From: Rufibacter sp. XAAS-G3-1 | GTDB lineage: Bacteria > Bacteroidota > Bacteroidia > Cytophagales > Hymenobacteraceae | Direction: 5' to 3' | Assembly: GCF_013623775.1 (NCBI RefSeq) | Contig: NZ_JABFAM010000022.1 | Coordinates: 1 to 64,000 of the forward strand | DNA length: 64,000 nt | Shown here: positions 17,106 to 25,853 of the stretch, piece after piece | Numbering within the stretch: the stretch's first letter is position 1 | Layout of the letters: every line of letters begins with the position of its first letter | Position numbers and translations under genes: made by a program | Notes under the pieces: model-generated | What the model was told of the DNA's origin: nothing | Database searches by the model: none | The model's input: only the letters and a program-made list of their open reading frames with translations

Positions 17106-19613
17106 ATGTACCAAAAACTAATTTTCTTTCTATCCCTTCTCCTTTCCCCCTTCATGCTTTTGGCCCAGAACGACCGGCAGGGAAGCACGCGGCTCACCAA
17201 CAACTGGGAGTTTATAAGAAGCGACTTGGGCGGCATCTGGGAAGCCGTTCGTCCGGTGAAGGGCGGTGACCCCGAGAGTGTGCCGGTGTGGTCGGCGGTT
17301 ACGCTTCCGCACAGTTTCAACGCCCAGGATGCCGTGAACCCCAACACCAATTATTACCAGGGGCCGGGTTGGTACCGCACGCAACTGGAGGTCAACAACC
17401 CCCACGCGCAGGGCAGAACGTTGCTGCATTTTGAGGGTGCCGGGCAGAAAACCGACGTTTACGTCTACACCACCAAAGTAGGGTCGCACGTGGGCGGCTA
17501 TGATGAATGGACCGTAGATATCACCGACGCCGTGGAGGCGTTCAAAAAGACGGCGGTCTTCAAATCCCAGTTCAAAGGCAAAGTGCCCATCTCCGTGAGG
17601 TGCGACAATTCCCGCGACCTGGAGTTGATACCCTCTGACCTTTCTGACTTCATGCTGTACGGCGGCCTCTACCGCTACCTGAATTTGGTGTATGTGCCCA
17701 AAGTGTCCGTGGACAAGGTATTCGCTTCTGCCCAGGTAGACGCGGCCGGGAAAGAAGGGCAGCTGAACGTGAAGGCCCGGTTCTTCAACCCAGCGAAAAT
17801 CGGCGCCGCCGAAGTGACTGTGAAACTGCTAGACCCAAAGGGCAAAACCATCCAGCAACACAAAACCAAGGTGAATTCATTGGAGGGCGATGTGCCGGTG
17901 TGGACTGCCAAAGTGAAAAAGCCGCAGCTGTGGTCTCCGGCTTCGCCGATGTTGTACACCGTGGAGGTGACCGCCACCACGCCCCAGGGCACGCACACGC
18001 TGCGCGAGAAAATAGGGTTCCGGCACTTTGAGTTCGTGGAGAAGGGGCCCTTCCACCTGAACGGGAAACGCCTGCTGCTGCGCGGCACGCACCGCCACGA
18101 AGACCACGCGGGCGTTGCCAACGCCATGACCGAAGACCAGATTAGAGCCGAGCTGCTGATGATGAAAGACATTGGCGTCAATTTCATCCGGTTGGGCCAC
18201 TACCAGCAGTCGCGCATTGTGCTGGATTTATGCGACAGTCTGGGTATTCTGGTGTGGGAGGAGATTCCGTGGTGCCGCGGCGGCTTGGGCGGCGACATTT
18301 TCAAAGACCAGGCCCGCAGTATGCTCACCAACATGATTGAGCAACACTACAACCACCCCTCGGTGATTATCTGGGGACTGGGCAACGAGAACGACTGGCC
18401 CGGCGATTTCCCGGAGTTCGACAAAGAGAAAATCAGGGAGTTCATGACCGAGCTCAACACGCTGTCGCACAAACTAGACCCCTCGCGCAAAACCGCCATC
18501 CGCCGCTGCGATTTCTGCAAAGACATTGTGGATGTGTACTCGCCCTCCATCTGGGCCGGTTGGTACCGCGGCGTCTATACCGAGTATAAAGAAGTGTCGC
18601 TCAAGGAGTTCAACCGCGTACCCAACTTCCTGCACGTGGAGTGGGGCGGCGACAGCCACGCCCGTCGGCACTCAGAGAACCCAGACAACGTGCTGGGCAG
18701 GATTGACACCGGCAAAGGGGCCGATGAACGCGCCGGCGATGCCTCTCTGGTAGGGGGCGCCACCCGGGTGTCCAAAGACGGCGACTGGAGCGAAAGCTAC
18801 ATCTGCAACCTTATTGACTGGCACTTGAAAGAACAGGAGACCATGCCCTGGCTCAGCGGCACCGCCTACTGGCCGTTCAAGGATTTTGCCACGCCCGTGC
18901 GGCCCGAGAACCCCGTGCCGTTCATGAACCAGAAAGGCATTGTGGAGCGTGACTTCACCAAAAAGGAATCTTACTACGTGTTCCAGTCTTACTGGACGGA
19001 GAAACCCATGGCGCACATCTACGGGCACAGCTGGCCGGTGCGCTGGGGCGAGGAAGGCGAAAAGAAAATGATAAAGGTCTATTCCAACTGCGACGAGGCC
19101 GAACTCTTTGTGGACGGCAAAAGCCAGGGCGTGAAAAAACGCAACAGCCAGGATTTCCCGGCCGCCGGTCTGCGTTGGATGGTGCCGCTCTCCGCCGGAA
19201 AACACACCGTGAAAGTAGTGGCCCGCAAAGGCAAAGCCACCGTCACCGATGAAATCTCCTTTGAGTACCAGACCCAGAAATGGGGAAAGCCCGCCAAACT
19301 GGTGCTGGAGCAAGTGGCCCTGGAAAACGATACCGCCACCGTGCAGGTGCGCGCCTATGACCAACACAACGTGCTCTGCCTGGATGCCGCCAATTTCGTG
19401 CAGTTCGGGCTCACCGGCGACGGCCACCTGATTGACAACCAGGGAACTTCCACCGGAGCCAGCAAAGTGCAACTCTACAATGGCCGCGCCCTCATCAAAA
19501 TAGCCACCAACAAAGGCAAGAACGTGGTGAGCGTCACTTCAGAAGGCCTGCCTACGCAACTGTTGCAATTATCTTCTGAGAAGGAGGGTAAGGTAGGGGA
19601 GGCCCGCAAGTAG
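17106..19613 (+). CDS. GH2 beta-glycosidase (beta-galactosidase/beta-glucuronidase type)
   Basis: From the ATG at 17106 the product has 835 residues; the TTG just before it is also in frame. It has a signal peptide (ending MLLAQ), a GH2 sugar-binding domain (VTLPHSFNAQD, YYQGPGWYRTQL), an Ig-like domain, and the TIM barrel. The acid/base Glu is in WGLGNEND (E428) and the nucleophile in HVEWGGDSH (E512). A C-terminal region has further Ig-like domains (ELFVDGKSQGVKKRN; LVLEQVALENDTATVQVRAY). It is exported and removes a terminal beta-linked sugar. Its position next to uxuA/uxuB makes glucuronic acid a possible product; galactose is the alternative. It opens the first glycan locus. Confidence 0.9.
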   Translation: MYQKLIFFLSLLLSPFMLLAQNDRQGSTRLTNNWEFIRSDLGGIWEAVRPVKGGDPESVPVWSAVTLPHSFNAQDAVNPNTNYYQGPGWYRTQLEVNNPHAQGRTLLHFEGAGQKTDVYVYTTKVGSHVGGYDEWTVDITDAVEAFKKTAVFKSQFKGKVPISVRCDNSRDLELIPSDLSDFMLYGGLYRYLNLVYVPKVSVDKVFASAQVDAAGKEGQLNVKARFFNPAKIGAAEVTVKLLDPKGKTIQQHKTKVNSLEGDVPVWTAKVKKPQLWSPASPMLYTVEVTATTPQGTHTLREKIGFRHFEFVEKGPFHLNGKRLLLRGTHRHEDHAGVANAMTEDQIRAELLMMKDIGVNFIRLGHYQQSRIVLDLCDSLGILVWEEIPWCRGGLGGDIFKDQARSMLTNMIEQHYNHPSVIIWGLGNENDWPGDFPEFDKEKIREFMTELNTLSHKLDPSRKTAIRRCDFCKDIVDVYSPSIWAGWYRGVYTEYKEVSLKEFNRVPNFLHVEWGGDSHARRHSENPDNVLGRIDTGKGADERAGDASLVGGATRVSKDGDWSESYICNLIDWHLKEQETMPWLSGTAYWPFKDFATPVRPENPVPFMNQKGIVERDFTKKESYYVFQSYWTEKPMAHIYGHSWPVRWGEEGEKKMIKVYSNCDEAELFVDGKSQGVKKRNSQDFPAAGLRWMVPLSAGKHTVKVVARKGKATVTDEISFEYQTQKWGKPAKLVLEQVALENDTATVQVRAYDQHNVLCLDAANFVQFGLTGDGHLIDNQGTSTGASKVQLYNGRALIKIATNKGKNVVSVTSEGLPTQLLQLSSEKEGKVGEARK

Positions 19614-19649
19614 AGTGTTTACTGTTTTATTTGAATACGGGAAAGGGTG

Positions 19650-19752
19650 TTGTAGGGGCGTATCGCATACGCCCTACGCATTGCTGATAACTGTAGGCAC
19701 AGGTCTCGACCTATCTGGAATGCGCGGGGGCGTATGCGATACGCCCCTACAA
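19650..19752. repeat. 103-bp element with perfect 24-bp inverted repeats
   Basis: Arms 19650-19673 (ttgtaggggcgtatcgcata...) and 19729-19752 are perfect reverse complements over 24 bp. The spacer is 55 nt. It lies between the GH2 gene and the next start codon at 19798. Confidence 0.85.
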
Positions 19753-19797
19753 TTCCCTCATTCCCGAATTCACCTTAACATCAAATCAACCTCCATC

Positions 19798-20976
19798 GTG
19801 CAGAAAATTATCCTACTAGTCCTGCTGTTTTCGGCCTGTTTTCTGAAAACGGAGGCAAAACCAGGGGATACCGGGAAAGCCTTTGAAAAGAAGGTGACCA
19901 GGGTGCTGCGGGCGCAGATTCTGAAGGAGGCCGCCTGGGCGCTTACGCAGGAACCGGTTACCGTCACGGCCACGGTGGCGGTGAGAAGCGCGGGCGGCGT
20001 TCACGATTTCTATTCTGAGGGCGATTACTGGTGGCCCAATCCTGAGAACCCGGAGGGGCCGTACATCCAGCAGGACGGGATGACCAACCCAGACAACTTT
20101 GTGGCGCACCGCGAGGCAATGATTCGGTTCAGCCGGGTGGTGGGGGCGCTGGCCTCGGCCTATAAGATGACCGGTGACCTCAAGTATGCGCGGCACGCCT
20201 TCCGCCATTTGAATGCCTGGTTTGTAGACCAGAAAACGTTCATGAACCCATCGCTCAACTTCGCGCAGGCGATTAAAGGGAAAGCGACCGGACGGGGCAT
20301 CGGGATTATTGACACCATTCACCTGATGGAAGTGGCGCAGGGCGTACTGGTGATGGAGAATGCGGAAGGGGTGGAGCTGGAGGCGGTGGCGCGCATCAAA
20401 GACTGGTTTCGGCAGTACCTCACCTGGCTCACCACGCACCCCTACGGCCTGGAGGAAATGAACTGGAAAAACAACCACGGCACCTGCTGGGCCATGCAAG
20501 TGGCCTCGTTCGCGCGCCTCACCGGAGATACCCAACTGCTGGACTTCTGCCGGAAACGCTACCAGGAGGTGCTGCTCCCGAACCAGATGGCCCTGAACGG
20601 GAGTTTTCCGCTGGAACTGGCCAGAACCAAACCCTACGGCTATTCGCTGTTCAACCTGGATGCCATGGCCATGCTGGCCTATCTCCTCACCGACAACACC
20701 CACAACCTTTGGGCCTATCAAACCCCAGAAGGGAAATCCATAGAGAAAGGCATCGCATTCCTGTACCCGTACGTCACCGATAAAAGCCGATGGCCTTACG
20801 CGCAGGATGTCATGTATTGGGAGCATTGGCCCGTGGCGCAGCCTTTCCTGCTCATCGGGGCCAGGAAAGCCAACCAGAAAGACTGGTTCAACACCTGGAA
20901 AAAGCTGGAACACGCCCCACAAGAGGCAGAAGTCATCCGCAACCTACCCATCCGAAATCCGCTTATCTGGCTGTAG
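19798..20976 (+). CDS. Alginate-lyase-family protein, exported (probable lipoprotein)
   Basis: The product has 392 residues from GTG 19798, chosen because it directly precedes a signal sequence (residues 1-22) and because the longer open frame (to 19615) runs through a repeat. The domain is of the alginate lyase PF05426 kind (alpha/alpha toroid): GDYWWPNPENPEGPYIQQDG, NPSLNFAQAIKGKATGRGIG, and the NNHGTCWAMQVASFARLTGD motif with the Asn/His pair expected at the active site. It should depolymerise a uronic-acid glycan by beta-elimination, though many members have unproven substrates. The signal contains LFSAC, so Cys14 may be lipidated. That stretch is encoded by a copy of the dispersed palindrome family (19827-19861). 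Confidence 0.8.
   Translation: MQKIILLVLLFSACFLKTEAKPGDTGKAFEKKVTRVLRAQILKEAAWALTQEPVTVTATVAVRSAGGVHDFYSEGDYWWPNPENPEGPYIQQDGMTNPDNFVAHREAMIRFSRVVGALASAYKMTGDLKYARHAFRHLNAWFVDQKTFMNPSLNFAQAIKGKATGRGIGIIDTIHLMEVAQGVLVMENAEGVELEAVARIKDWFRQYLTWLTTHPYGLEEMNWKNNHGTCWAMQVASFARLTGDTQLLDFCRKRYQEVLLPNQMALNGSFPLELARTKPYGYSLFNLDAMAMLAYLLTDNTHNLWAYQTPEGKSIEKGIAFLYPYVTDKSRWPYAQDVMYWEHWPVAQPFLLIGARKANQKDWFNTWKKLEHAPQEAEVIRNLPIRNPLIWL
19827..19861. repeat. Core-family palindrome inside a coding region
   Basis: gttttcggcctgttttc (19827-19843) and gaaaacggaggcaaaac (19845-19861) match the family's two arms, the right one with mismatches. In the reading frame of the gene starting at 19798 it encodes LFSACFLKTEAK, which covers the lipobox. 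Confidence 0.65.
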
Positions 20977-21285
20977 CCTCCTCTGGTAAGTTGTCCCTAG
21001 CGATGAAGGCTAGTTTTGGCCTGTTTTTCAAAAAACAGCCTTTACTTCTTCCAAACGCAGTCCATCAATCCCTGCCTGCAGGACAAAAGATGGCCTCTGG
21101 TAGAGACGCAATTCGTTGCGTCTTGCACGCATTTCTATTTCATAGAGCCAAGACGCAACGTATTGCGTCTCTACCTTTTAACGGAATGTCTGCTGCACCG
21201 CACACAATAAAATAAATTGGAGAAAGAGCCATTGAAATTTTGCTAAACAATTGGCCTGAGGGGAATAAATACCTAAATTTAGGGG
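20977..21285. other. Gap before the hybrid sensor gene
   Basis: It contains a core-family hairpin (ggcctgttttt at 21018, aaaaacagcc ending 21040) and a 73-bp inverted repeat (21101-21173). Just before the start codon at 21286 lies the perfect 12-bp palindrome cctaaatttagg (21272-21283), which overlaps the expected leader and could be a binding site. Confidence 0.6.
21101..21173. repeat. 73-bp inverted repeat with tagagacgcaa ends
   Basis: Arms 21101-21124 (tagagacgcaattcgttgcg...) and 21150-21173 are reverse complements over 24 bp with one mismatch, 25 nt apart. Confidence 0.8.
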
Positions 21286-24200
21286 ATGCTTACCAGTCTT
21301 TCCATAAGAAAACCGCAAATTCACCGCCTGCCTCTTTTGTGGGTGATATGGGCGATAGGGACTTTCTCCGCAGGCCCCGCTTACGGGCAGCAAGACAAAT
21401 TCTCTTTCCGGCACTTTTCCATCTCAGACGGGCTTTCCCAGAGCTCTGTCATCTCTGTGGCGCAGGATCAGAACGGGCTGATGTGGTTTGGCACCAGAGA
21501 CGGCCTGAACAAATATGACGGCCACACCTTTACCCAATACAAGCACAACAAGCAGAACACGACCACCATCAGCAACAATGACATTACCAAGGTGGTGGCA
21601 GACTCCAAAGGCGATCTCTGGATCGGGACTTTCCACGGGCTTAACCGCTATGATTACCGGCAAGACAAATTCATCAGGTTTTACCACCGCAAAGGGGCTG
21701 CGGCCGGCCTCTCAGACAACCACGTCTGGGCTATCTGCGAGGCCCGCAACGGCGATCTCTGGATTGGCACCTCCAAGGGCTTGAACCGCTACAACCGCCA
21801 AAAAAACACCTTTGAGACATTCTACGCAGACCCCACGGCGGCCAACGGACTTTCCAGCGACTTCATCCTGGATATTCTGCAAGACAGAGACGGCTCTTTC
21901 TGGCTAGCCACCAACATGGGGCTGAACAGAATGACGCTGGGCAAGAACGGGAAACCATCGTTCACCAGATTTGTGCACCAGCCGGGCCGGGCCAATTCCC
22001 TCAGCAATAACCTTACCCAGAAACTGGCCCAAGATGCCCAGGGAAACCTTTGGGTAGGCACCAAGTCTGGCGGCCTGAACAAGTTAGACAAAAAAACCGG
22101 TTTGTGGCAGATTTTCAAAAACGAGCCGCTAAACCCAAACTCGCTCAGCCACGATGACGTCCGGACGCTTCAGTTTACCCCAGAGGGAAAACTGTGGGTA
22201 GGCACCTACATGGGCCTGAACCTTTTTGACCCCATAACCGGGCAGGCGCAGCGGTTGGTAAGTGAGAAAGAGAACCCGCAGTCTCTGAGCCGAAACTCCG
22301 TTAAATCGGTTTTCCTGGACAAGAAGGGCTCTTTGTGGGTAGGCACCTACTACGGCGGCCTCAACCTGCTGGACAGCCAGAACAGCAATTTCAAGAACTA
22401 CAAAAACAAAACCACGCAGGGCGGGCTCAACTTTGACGTAATCAGTGCCATCAAAGAAGACGCGCAGGGCAACCTCTATATTGGCACCGAAGGCGGCGGG
22501 GTGAACGTGCTGAACCCCAGAACCCACCAGTTCAGCTACCTCCGGCGGAATGACTCGCCCCAATCACTCAGCAACAACAACGTAAAGTCCTTGCTGCTAG
22601 ACAACCAGCAGCATCTTTGGGTGGGCACCTTCAATGCCGGTCTCAACATTGTGAACCTGAAAACGGGGCATATCAAGAAGTACCGGAGAGAAGCCGGTGA
22701 TCCGCTCTCCATCAGCAATGACAATATCTATTCTATTGTGCAGCAGAATGATAGCCTCTTTTGGCTGGGGACGCACGGCGGCGGGCTCAATCTTTTCAAC
22801 CGCCAGACCGGCAAGGCCATCGCGCTCTTTGAAGGCACTACAAACAACCTTTCCAGCAACTTGGTCAGAACGCTTCTGAAAGACGCCAGGGGCAATCTGT
22901 GGGTGGGCACGCAGTACGGACTTAACTTGCTGCCGGCGCAGGAACTTTCGGCGGACACGCCCCAATTCAAGCGTTTTTTCTACGATGAGGAATTGCTGAC
23001 CGGCGAGGATGTCCTGACCATTTTTGAGGATAGCCAAAAAAGAATCTGGGTGGGCACCAGCGCCTCGGGCCTGAGCTTGTATGACCCCGCCGCCGGCACG
23101 TTCAAAACCCACCACCTGGCCCGCATGACCGGCTCGGCCAGCAACCTGGTGCACGGCATTCTGGAAGACCAGGCGCAGAACCTGTGGATCAGTACCAACC
23201 AGGGTCTGTTGAAATACCATCCCGGCAAGAAGACCTTTAAAGTGTACAATGAGATAGACGGGGTGGTCTCCAATGAATTCAACAACAACTCCCGCCTGAA
23301 AGCCCGCAACGGGTACATGTATTTCGGGAGTTTGGCCGGCCTGACCAGTTTCCACCCCGACAGTATTTCCCGGAACCGCTACGCCCCGCCGGTGGTGCTC
23401 ACGGATTTCAAACTGTTCGGGAAGTCCGTGAAGGCCGGGGAAAAGGAAAGCGTGCTGGACAGGATCATCTCGGCCACCAGAGACGTGGTGCTGGACTATG
23501 ACCAAGCCATTTTCAGCATTGATTTCGCCTTGCCCAGCTTTGTGAACTCCAAAAAGAACCAGTATGCCTACCGCCTGAAAGGGCTGGAGGAGGAATGGAA
23601 CTACACCACCAGCAACAGTGCCACCTACACCATCCAGGCGGCCGGCGATTACGTGTTTGAAGTGAAAGGTGCCAACAATGACGGGCTCTGGACGGCCGCG
23701 CCCACCACGCTCATGGTGCGCGTGAACCCGGCTCCCTGGTTTTCCTGGTGGGCTTTCCTGGTCTACGCGCTCCTGGTGGTCGCCGCCATTTACCAGTGGA
23801 TGAAGGTTCTGCTGTCACGCTCCAAACTGCAGCACGCCCTGGAACTGGAGCATCTGGACAAGCAGCGGCAAGAGGAACTGAACCAAATGAAAATTCAGTT
23901 CTTTACCAATGTCTCGCATGAGTTCCGGACGCCGCTCACGTTGATTCTGGCCCCGCTGGAGCAGTTGGTGGCTAAGTTCAGGGACGAGAAAGACACGTTT
24001 AAGCAGTTGGTGACCATGGAGAACAACGCCAATCGCTTGCGCCGCCTCATTGATGAGCTGATGGACTTCCGGAAATACGAGAACAACGGGCTGCGCCTGA
24101 AAGCATCTGAGGGGAATATTGTGAAGTTTGTGGAAGATGTGTACGCCTCGTTCCAGCAGTTTGCCGAGATTCAAAAGTACCAGTACAGCTTCAGCAGCGA

Positions 24201-25491
24201 CGCGGATTCCATTCTGGCGTGGTATGACCGCGAGAAACTGGAACGCGTGGTGCTCAACCTCATCTCCAACGCGTTCAAGTACACCCCGCGCGGCGGTACT
24301 ATCGTGGTACGCGTGCAGCAACTTCCCACTTCTGTGGAAATCAGGATCACCGACAACGGCGTGGGCATTGAGGAGGAACATCTGGAGAAAATCTTTGACC
24401 GGTTCTATGAGGTAGACCAGAGCCAGAACCTTTTGATAACCAAATACAACAAGGGCACCGGCATCGGCCTGGCGCTGGCCAAAGGCATCGTGAACCTGCA
24501 TTCGGGTAAGATTGAGGTGAAAAGCAAGAAGAAAGAGGGCAGCACCTTTGCGGTGGAATTGCCGCTGGGCAACGCGCACCTGCAACCGGAGCAAATGGTG
24601 AACAGCTTGCGCTCCAGCGAAGAAATGGAGCACTATGAGATAGAAACCGTGGTGCCCGCCGAGGTGGAGGAACTGGATCTGGTGACGGCGGTTCCGCGCC
24701 GGTTTGAGCGGAGCGTGCTGGTGGTGGAGGACAATGACAATCTCCGTAAATTCATCTCCCAGATGTTCCAGGACGAATACCACGTGTTGGAAGCCGCCCA
24801 CGGCCAGGAAGGCCTGGAACTGGCCCAACGCCACGTACCCGATATTATTATCAGTGACGTGATGATGCCGGAGATGGACGGCATTGAATTCTGTGCCCTG
24901 GTCAAGTCTAACCTGGAGACCAGCCACATCCCGTTCATCCTGCTTACCGCCCGCACCTCCCAGCAATATAAGTACGAAGGCCTGGAAACCGGGGCAGACG
25001 ATTACCTCAACAAGCCGTTCAACGTGCAGGAACTCACCTTCAAGGTACGGAACCTGGTTACCACGCAGCAGAAACTCAAAGACAGGTTCGCCAGCCAAAC
25101 CGTGGTGAAACCCAAGGAAATCACGGTTTCCTCCCTGGATGAGAAACTGCTGGAGAAAGCCCTGGTCATTGTGGAGGAGAACATCTCCAACGAAACCTTT
25201 GACATTGCCACCTTCTGCGAGGAACTGGGCGTAAGCCGCACCATGCTCTTCACCAAAGTAAAAGCCTGGACCAACCTCACGCCCAATGAGTTCATCCATA
25301 CCATGCGCATGAAGCGCGCCGCCCAATTGCTGGAGCAGCACAAACTCAACATCTCCGAGGTAGGCTATGAAGTAGGTTTCCGCAACCCCAAGTACTTCAG
25401 CAAATGTTTCCACAAGCATTATTCAGAAACCCCTACCGCCTACGCCAAACGCTTCGCCGCTCAGAAAGTGGAAAAGAGTCCTGAGTTCTGA
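21286..25491 (+). CDS. Hybrid two-component system sensor/regulator (HTCS)
   Basis: This 1401-residue one-protein signalling system has, in order: signal peptide (about 1-35), 14 two-component propeller repeats (LWVGT-x-GLN type, about 45-690), a Y_Y_Y domain (about 740-815), one membrane helix (about 817-840), HisKA with the phospho-accepting His in FFTNVSHEFRTPLT (H878), HATPase_c (DNGVGI, GTGIGLAL), a receiver with the acceptor Asp in IISDVMMPEMDG (D1191), and a C-terminal AraC HTH (about 1295-1395, GYEVGFRNPKYFSKCFHKHY). The propeller faces the periplasm and binds an oligosaccharide from the target glycan; the AraC domain then activates the locus. It is the likely main regulator of the genes from 17106 to 43708. 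Confidence 0.95.
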   Translation: MLTSLSIRKPQIHRLPLLWVIWAIGTFSAGPAYGQQDKFSFRHFSISDGLSQSSVISVAQDQNGLMWFGTRDGLNKYDGHTFTQYKHNKQNTTTISNNDITKVVADSKGDLWIGTFHGLNRYDYRQDKFIRFYHRKGAAAGLSDNHVWAICEARNGDLWIGTSKGLNRYNRQKNTFETFYADPTAANGLSSDFILDILQDRDGSFWLATNMGLNRMTLGKNGKPSFTRFVHQPGRANSLSNNLTQKLAQDAQGNLWVGTKSGGLNKLDKKTGLWQIFKNEPLNPNSLSHDDVRTLQFTPEGKLWVGTYMGLNLFDPITGQAQRLVSEKENPQSLSRNSVKSVFLDKKGSLWVGTYYGGLNLLDSQNSNFKNYKNKTTQGGLNFDVISAIKEDAQGNLYIGTEGGGVNVLNPRTHQFSYLRRNDSPQSLSNNNVKSLLLDNQQHLWVGTFNAGLNIVNLKTGHIKKYRREAGDPLSISNDNIYSIVQQNDSLFWLGTHGGGLNLFNRQTGKAIALFEGTTNNLSSNLVRTLLKDARGNLWVGTQYGLNLLPAQELSADTPQFKRFFYDEELLTGEDVLTIFEDSQKRIWVGTSASGLSLYDPAAGTFKTHHLARMTGSASNLVHGILEDQAQNLWISTNQGLLKYHPGKKTFKVYNEIDGVVSNEFNNNSRLKARNGYMYFGSLAGLTSFHPDSISRNRYAPPVVLTDFKLFGKSVKAGEKESVLDRIISATRDVVLDYDQAIFSIDFALPSFVNSKKNQYAYRLKGLEEEWNYTTSNSATYTIQAAGDYVFEVKGANNDGLWTAAPTTLMVRVNPAPWFSWWAFLVYALLVVAAIYQWMKVLLSRSKLQHALELEHLDKQRQEELNQMKIQFFTNVSHEFRTPLTLILAPLEQLVAKFRDEKDTFKQLVTMENNANRLRRLIDELMDFRKYENNGLRLKASEGNIVKFVEDVYASFQQFAEIQKYQYSFSSDADSILAWYDREKLERVVLNLISNAFKYTPRGGTIVVRVQQLPTSVEIRITDNGVGIEEEHLEKIFDRFYEVDQSQNLLITKYNKGTGIGLALAKGIVNLHSGKIEVKSKKKEGSTFAVELPLGNAHLQPEQMVNSLRSSEEMEHYEIETVVPAEVEELDLVTAVPRRFERSVLVVEDNDNLRKFISQMFQDEYHVLEAAHGQEGLELAQRHVPDIIISDVMMPEMDGIEFCALVKSNLETSHIPFILLTARTSQQYKYEGLETGADDYLNKPFNVQELTFKVRNLVTTQQKLKDRFASQTVVKPKEITVSSLDEKLLEKALVIVEENISNETFDIATFCEELGVSRTMLFTKVKAWTNLTPNEFIHTMRMKRAAQLLEQHKLNISEVGYEVGFRNPKYFSKCFHKHYSETPTAYAKRFAAQKVEKSPEF

Positions 25492-25853
25492 GTCGCGAGT
25501 CTTTTGTGTTGTGGCCCATATTATTCCTGCTGTTCGGGATTTCCAATCCCGAACCACTCTGTCGGGGATTTCCAATCCCCGGTGTGTCCCAGACCAAAAG
25601 GCTTTGAGGCACGGGGATTAGAAAATCCCTGACAGACAGCTTTTGAATTTATAAATCCGAAAGAGCGTAGCAGCTACCATGGGCTGTTCTGACTTGAGTC
25701 AGTTGACCGTTGAAGAAAACCAACACCATAATCCTCCTTCCCGCCGCCAAAACCCCCTTCTGTACTTCTATACCCCCAACTCTGGACGATATTACGGGCA
25801 AAAACCACCAACTTACCTTCAGAAATTCAGCCGCTGATTAACCTGAAGTACGA
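25492..25853. other. Gap between HTCS and GH88 genes
   Basis: Beyond the inverted repeat at 25529-25640 no gene or known site is seen. The last 150 bp presumably hold the promoter of the GH88 gene. Confidence 0.5.
25529..25640. repeat. GGGATTTCCAATCCC-type inverted repeat
   Basis: Two small hairpins (gttcgggatttccaatcccg at 25532, cggggatttccaatccccg at 25563) and a third half-copy (cacggggattagaaaatccc) occur together. The segment 25558-25584 pairs with 25610-25636 over 27 bp with a few mismatches, and gctgt/acagc close the outer ends. Confidence 0.75.
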
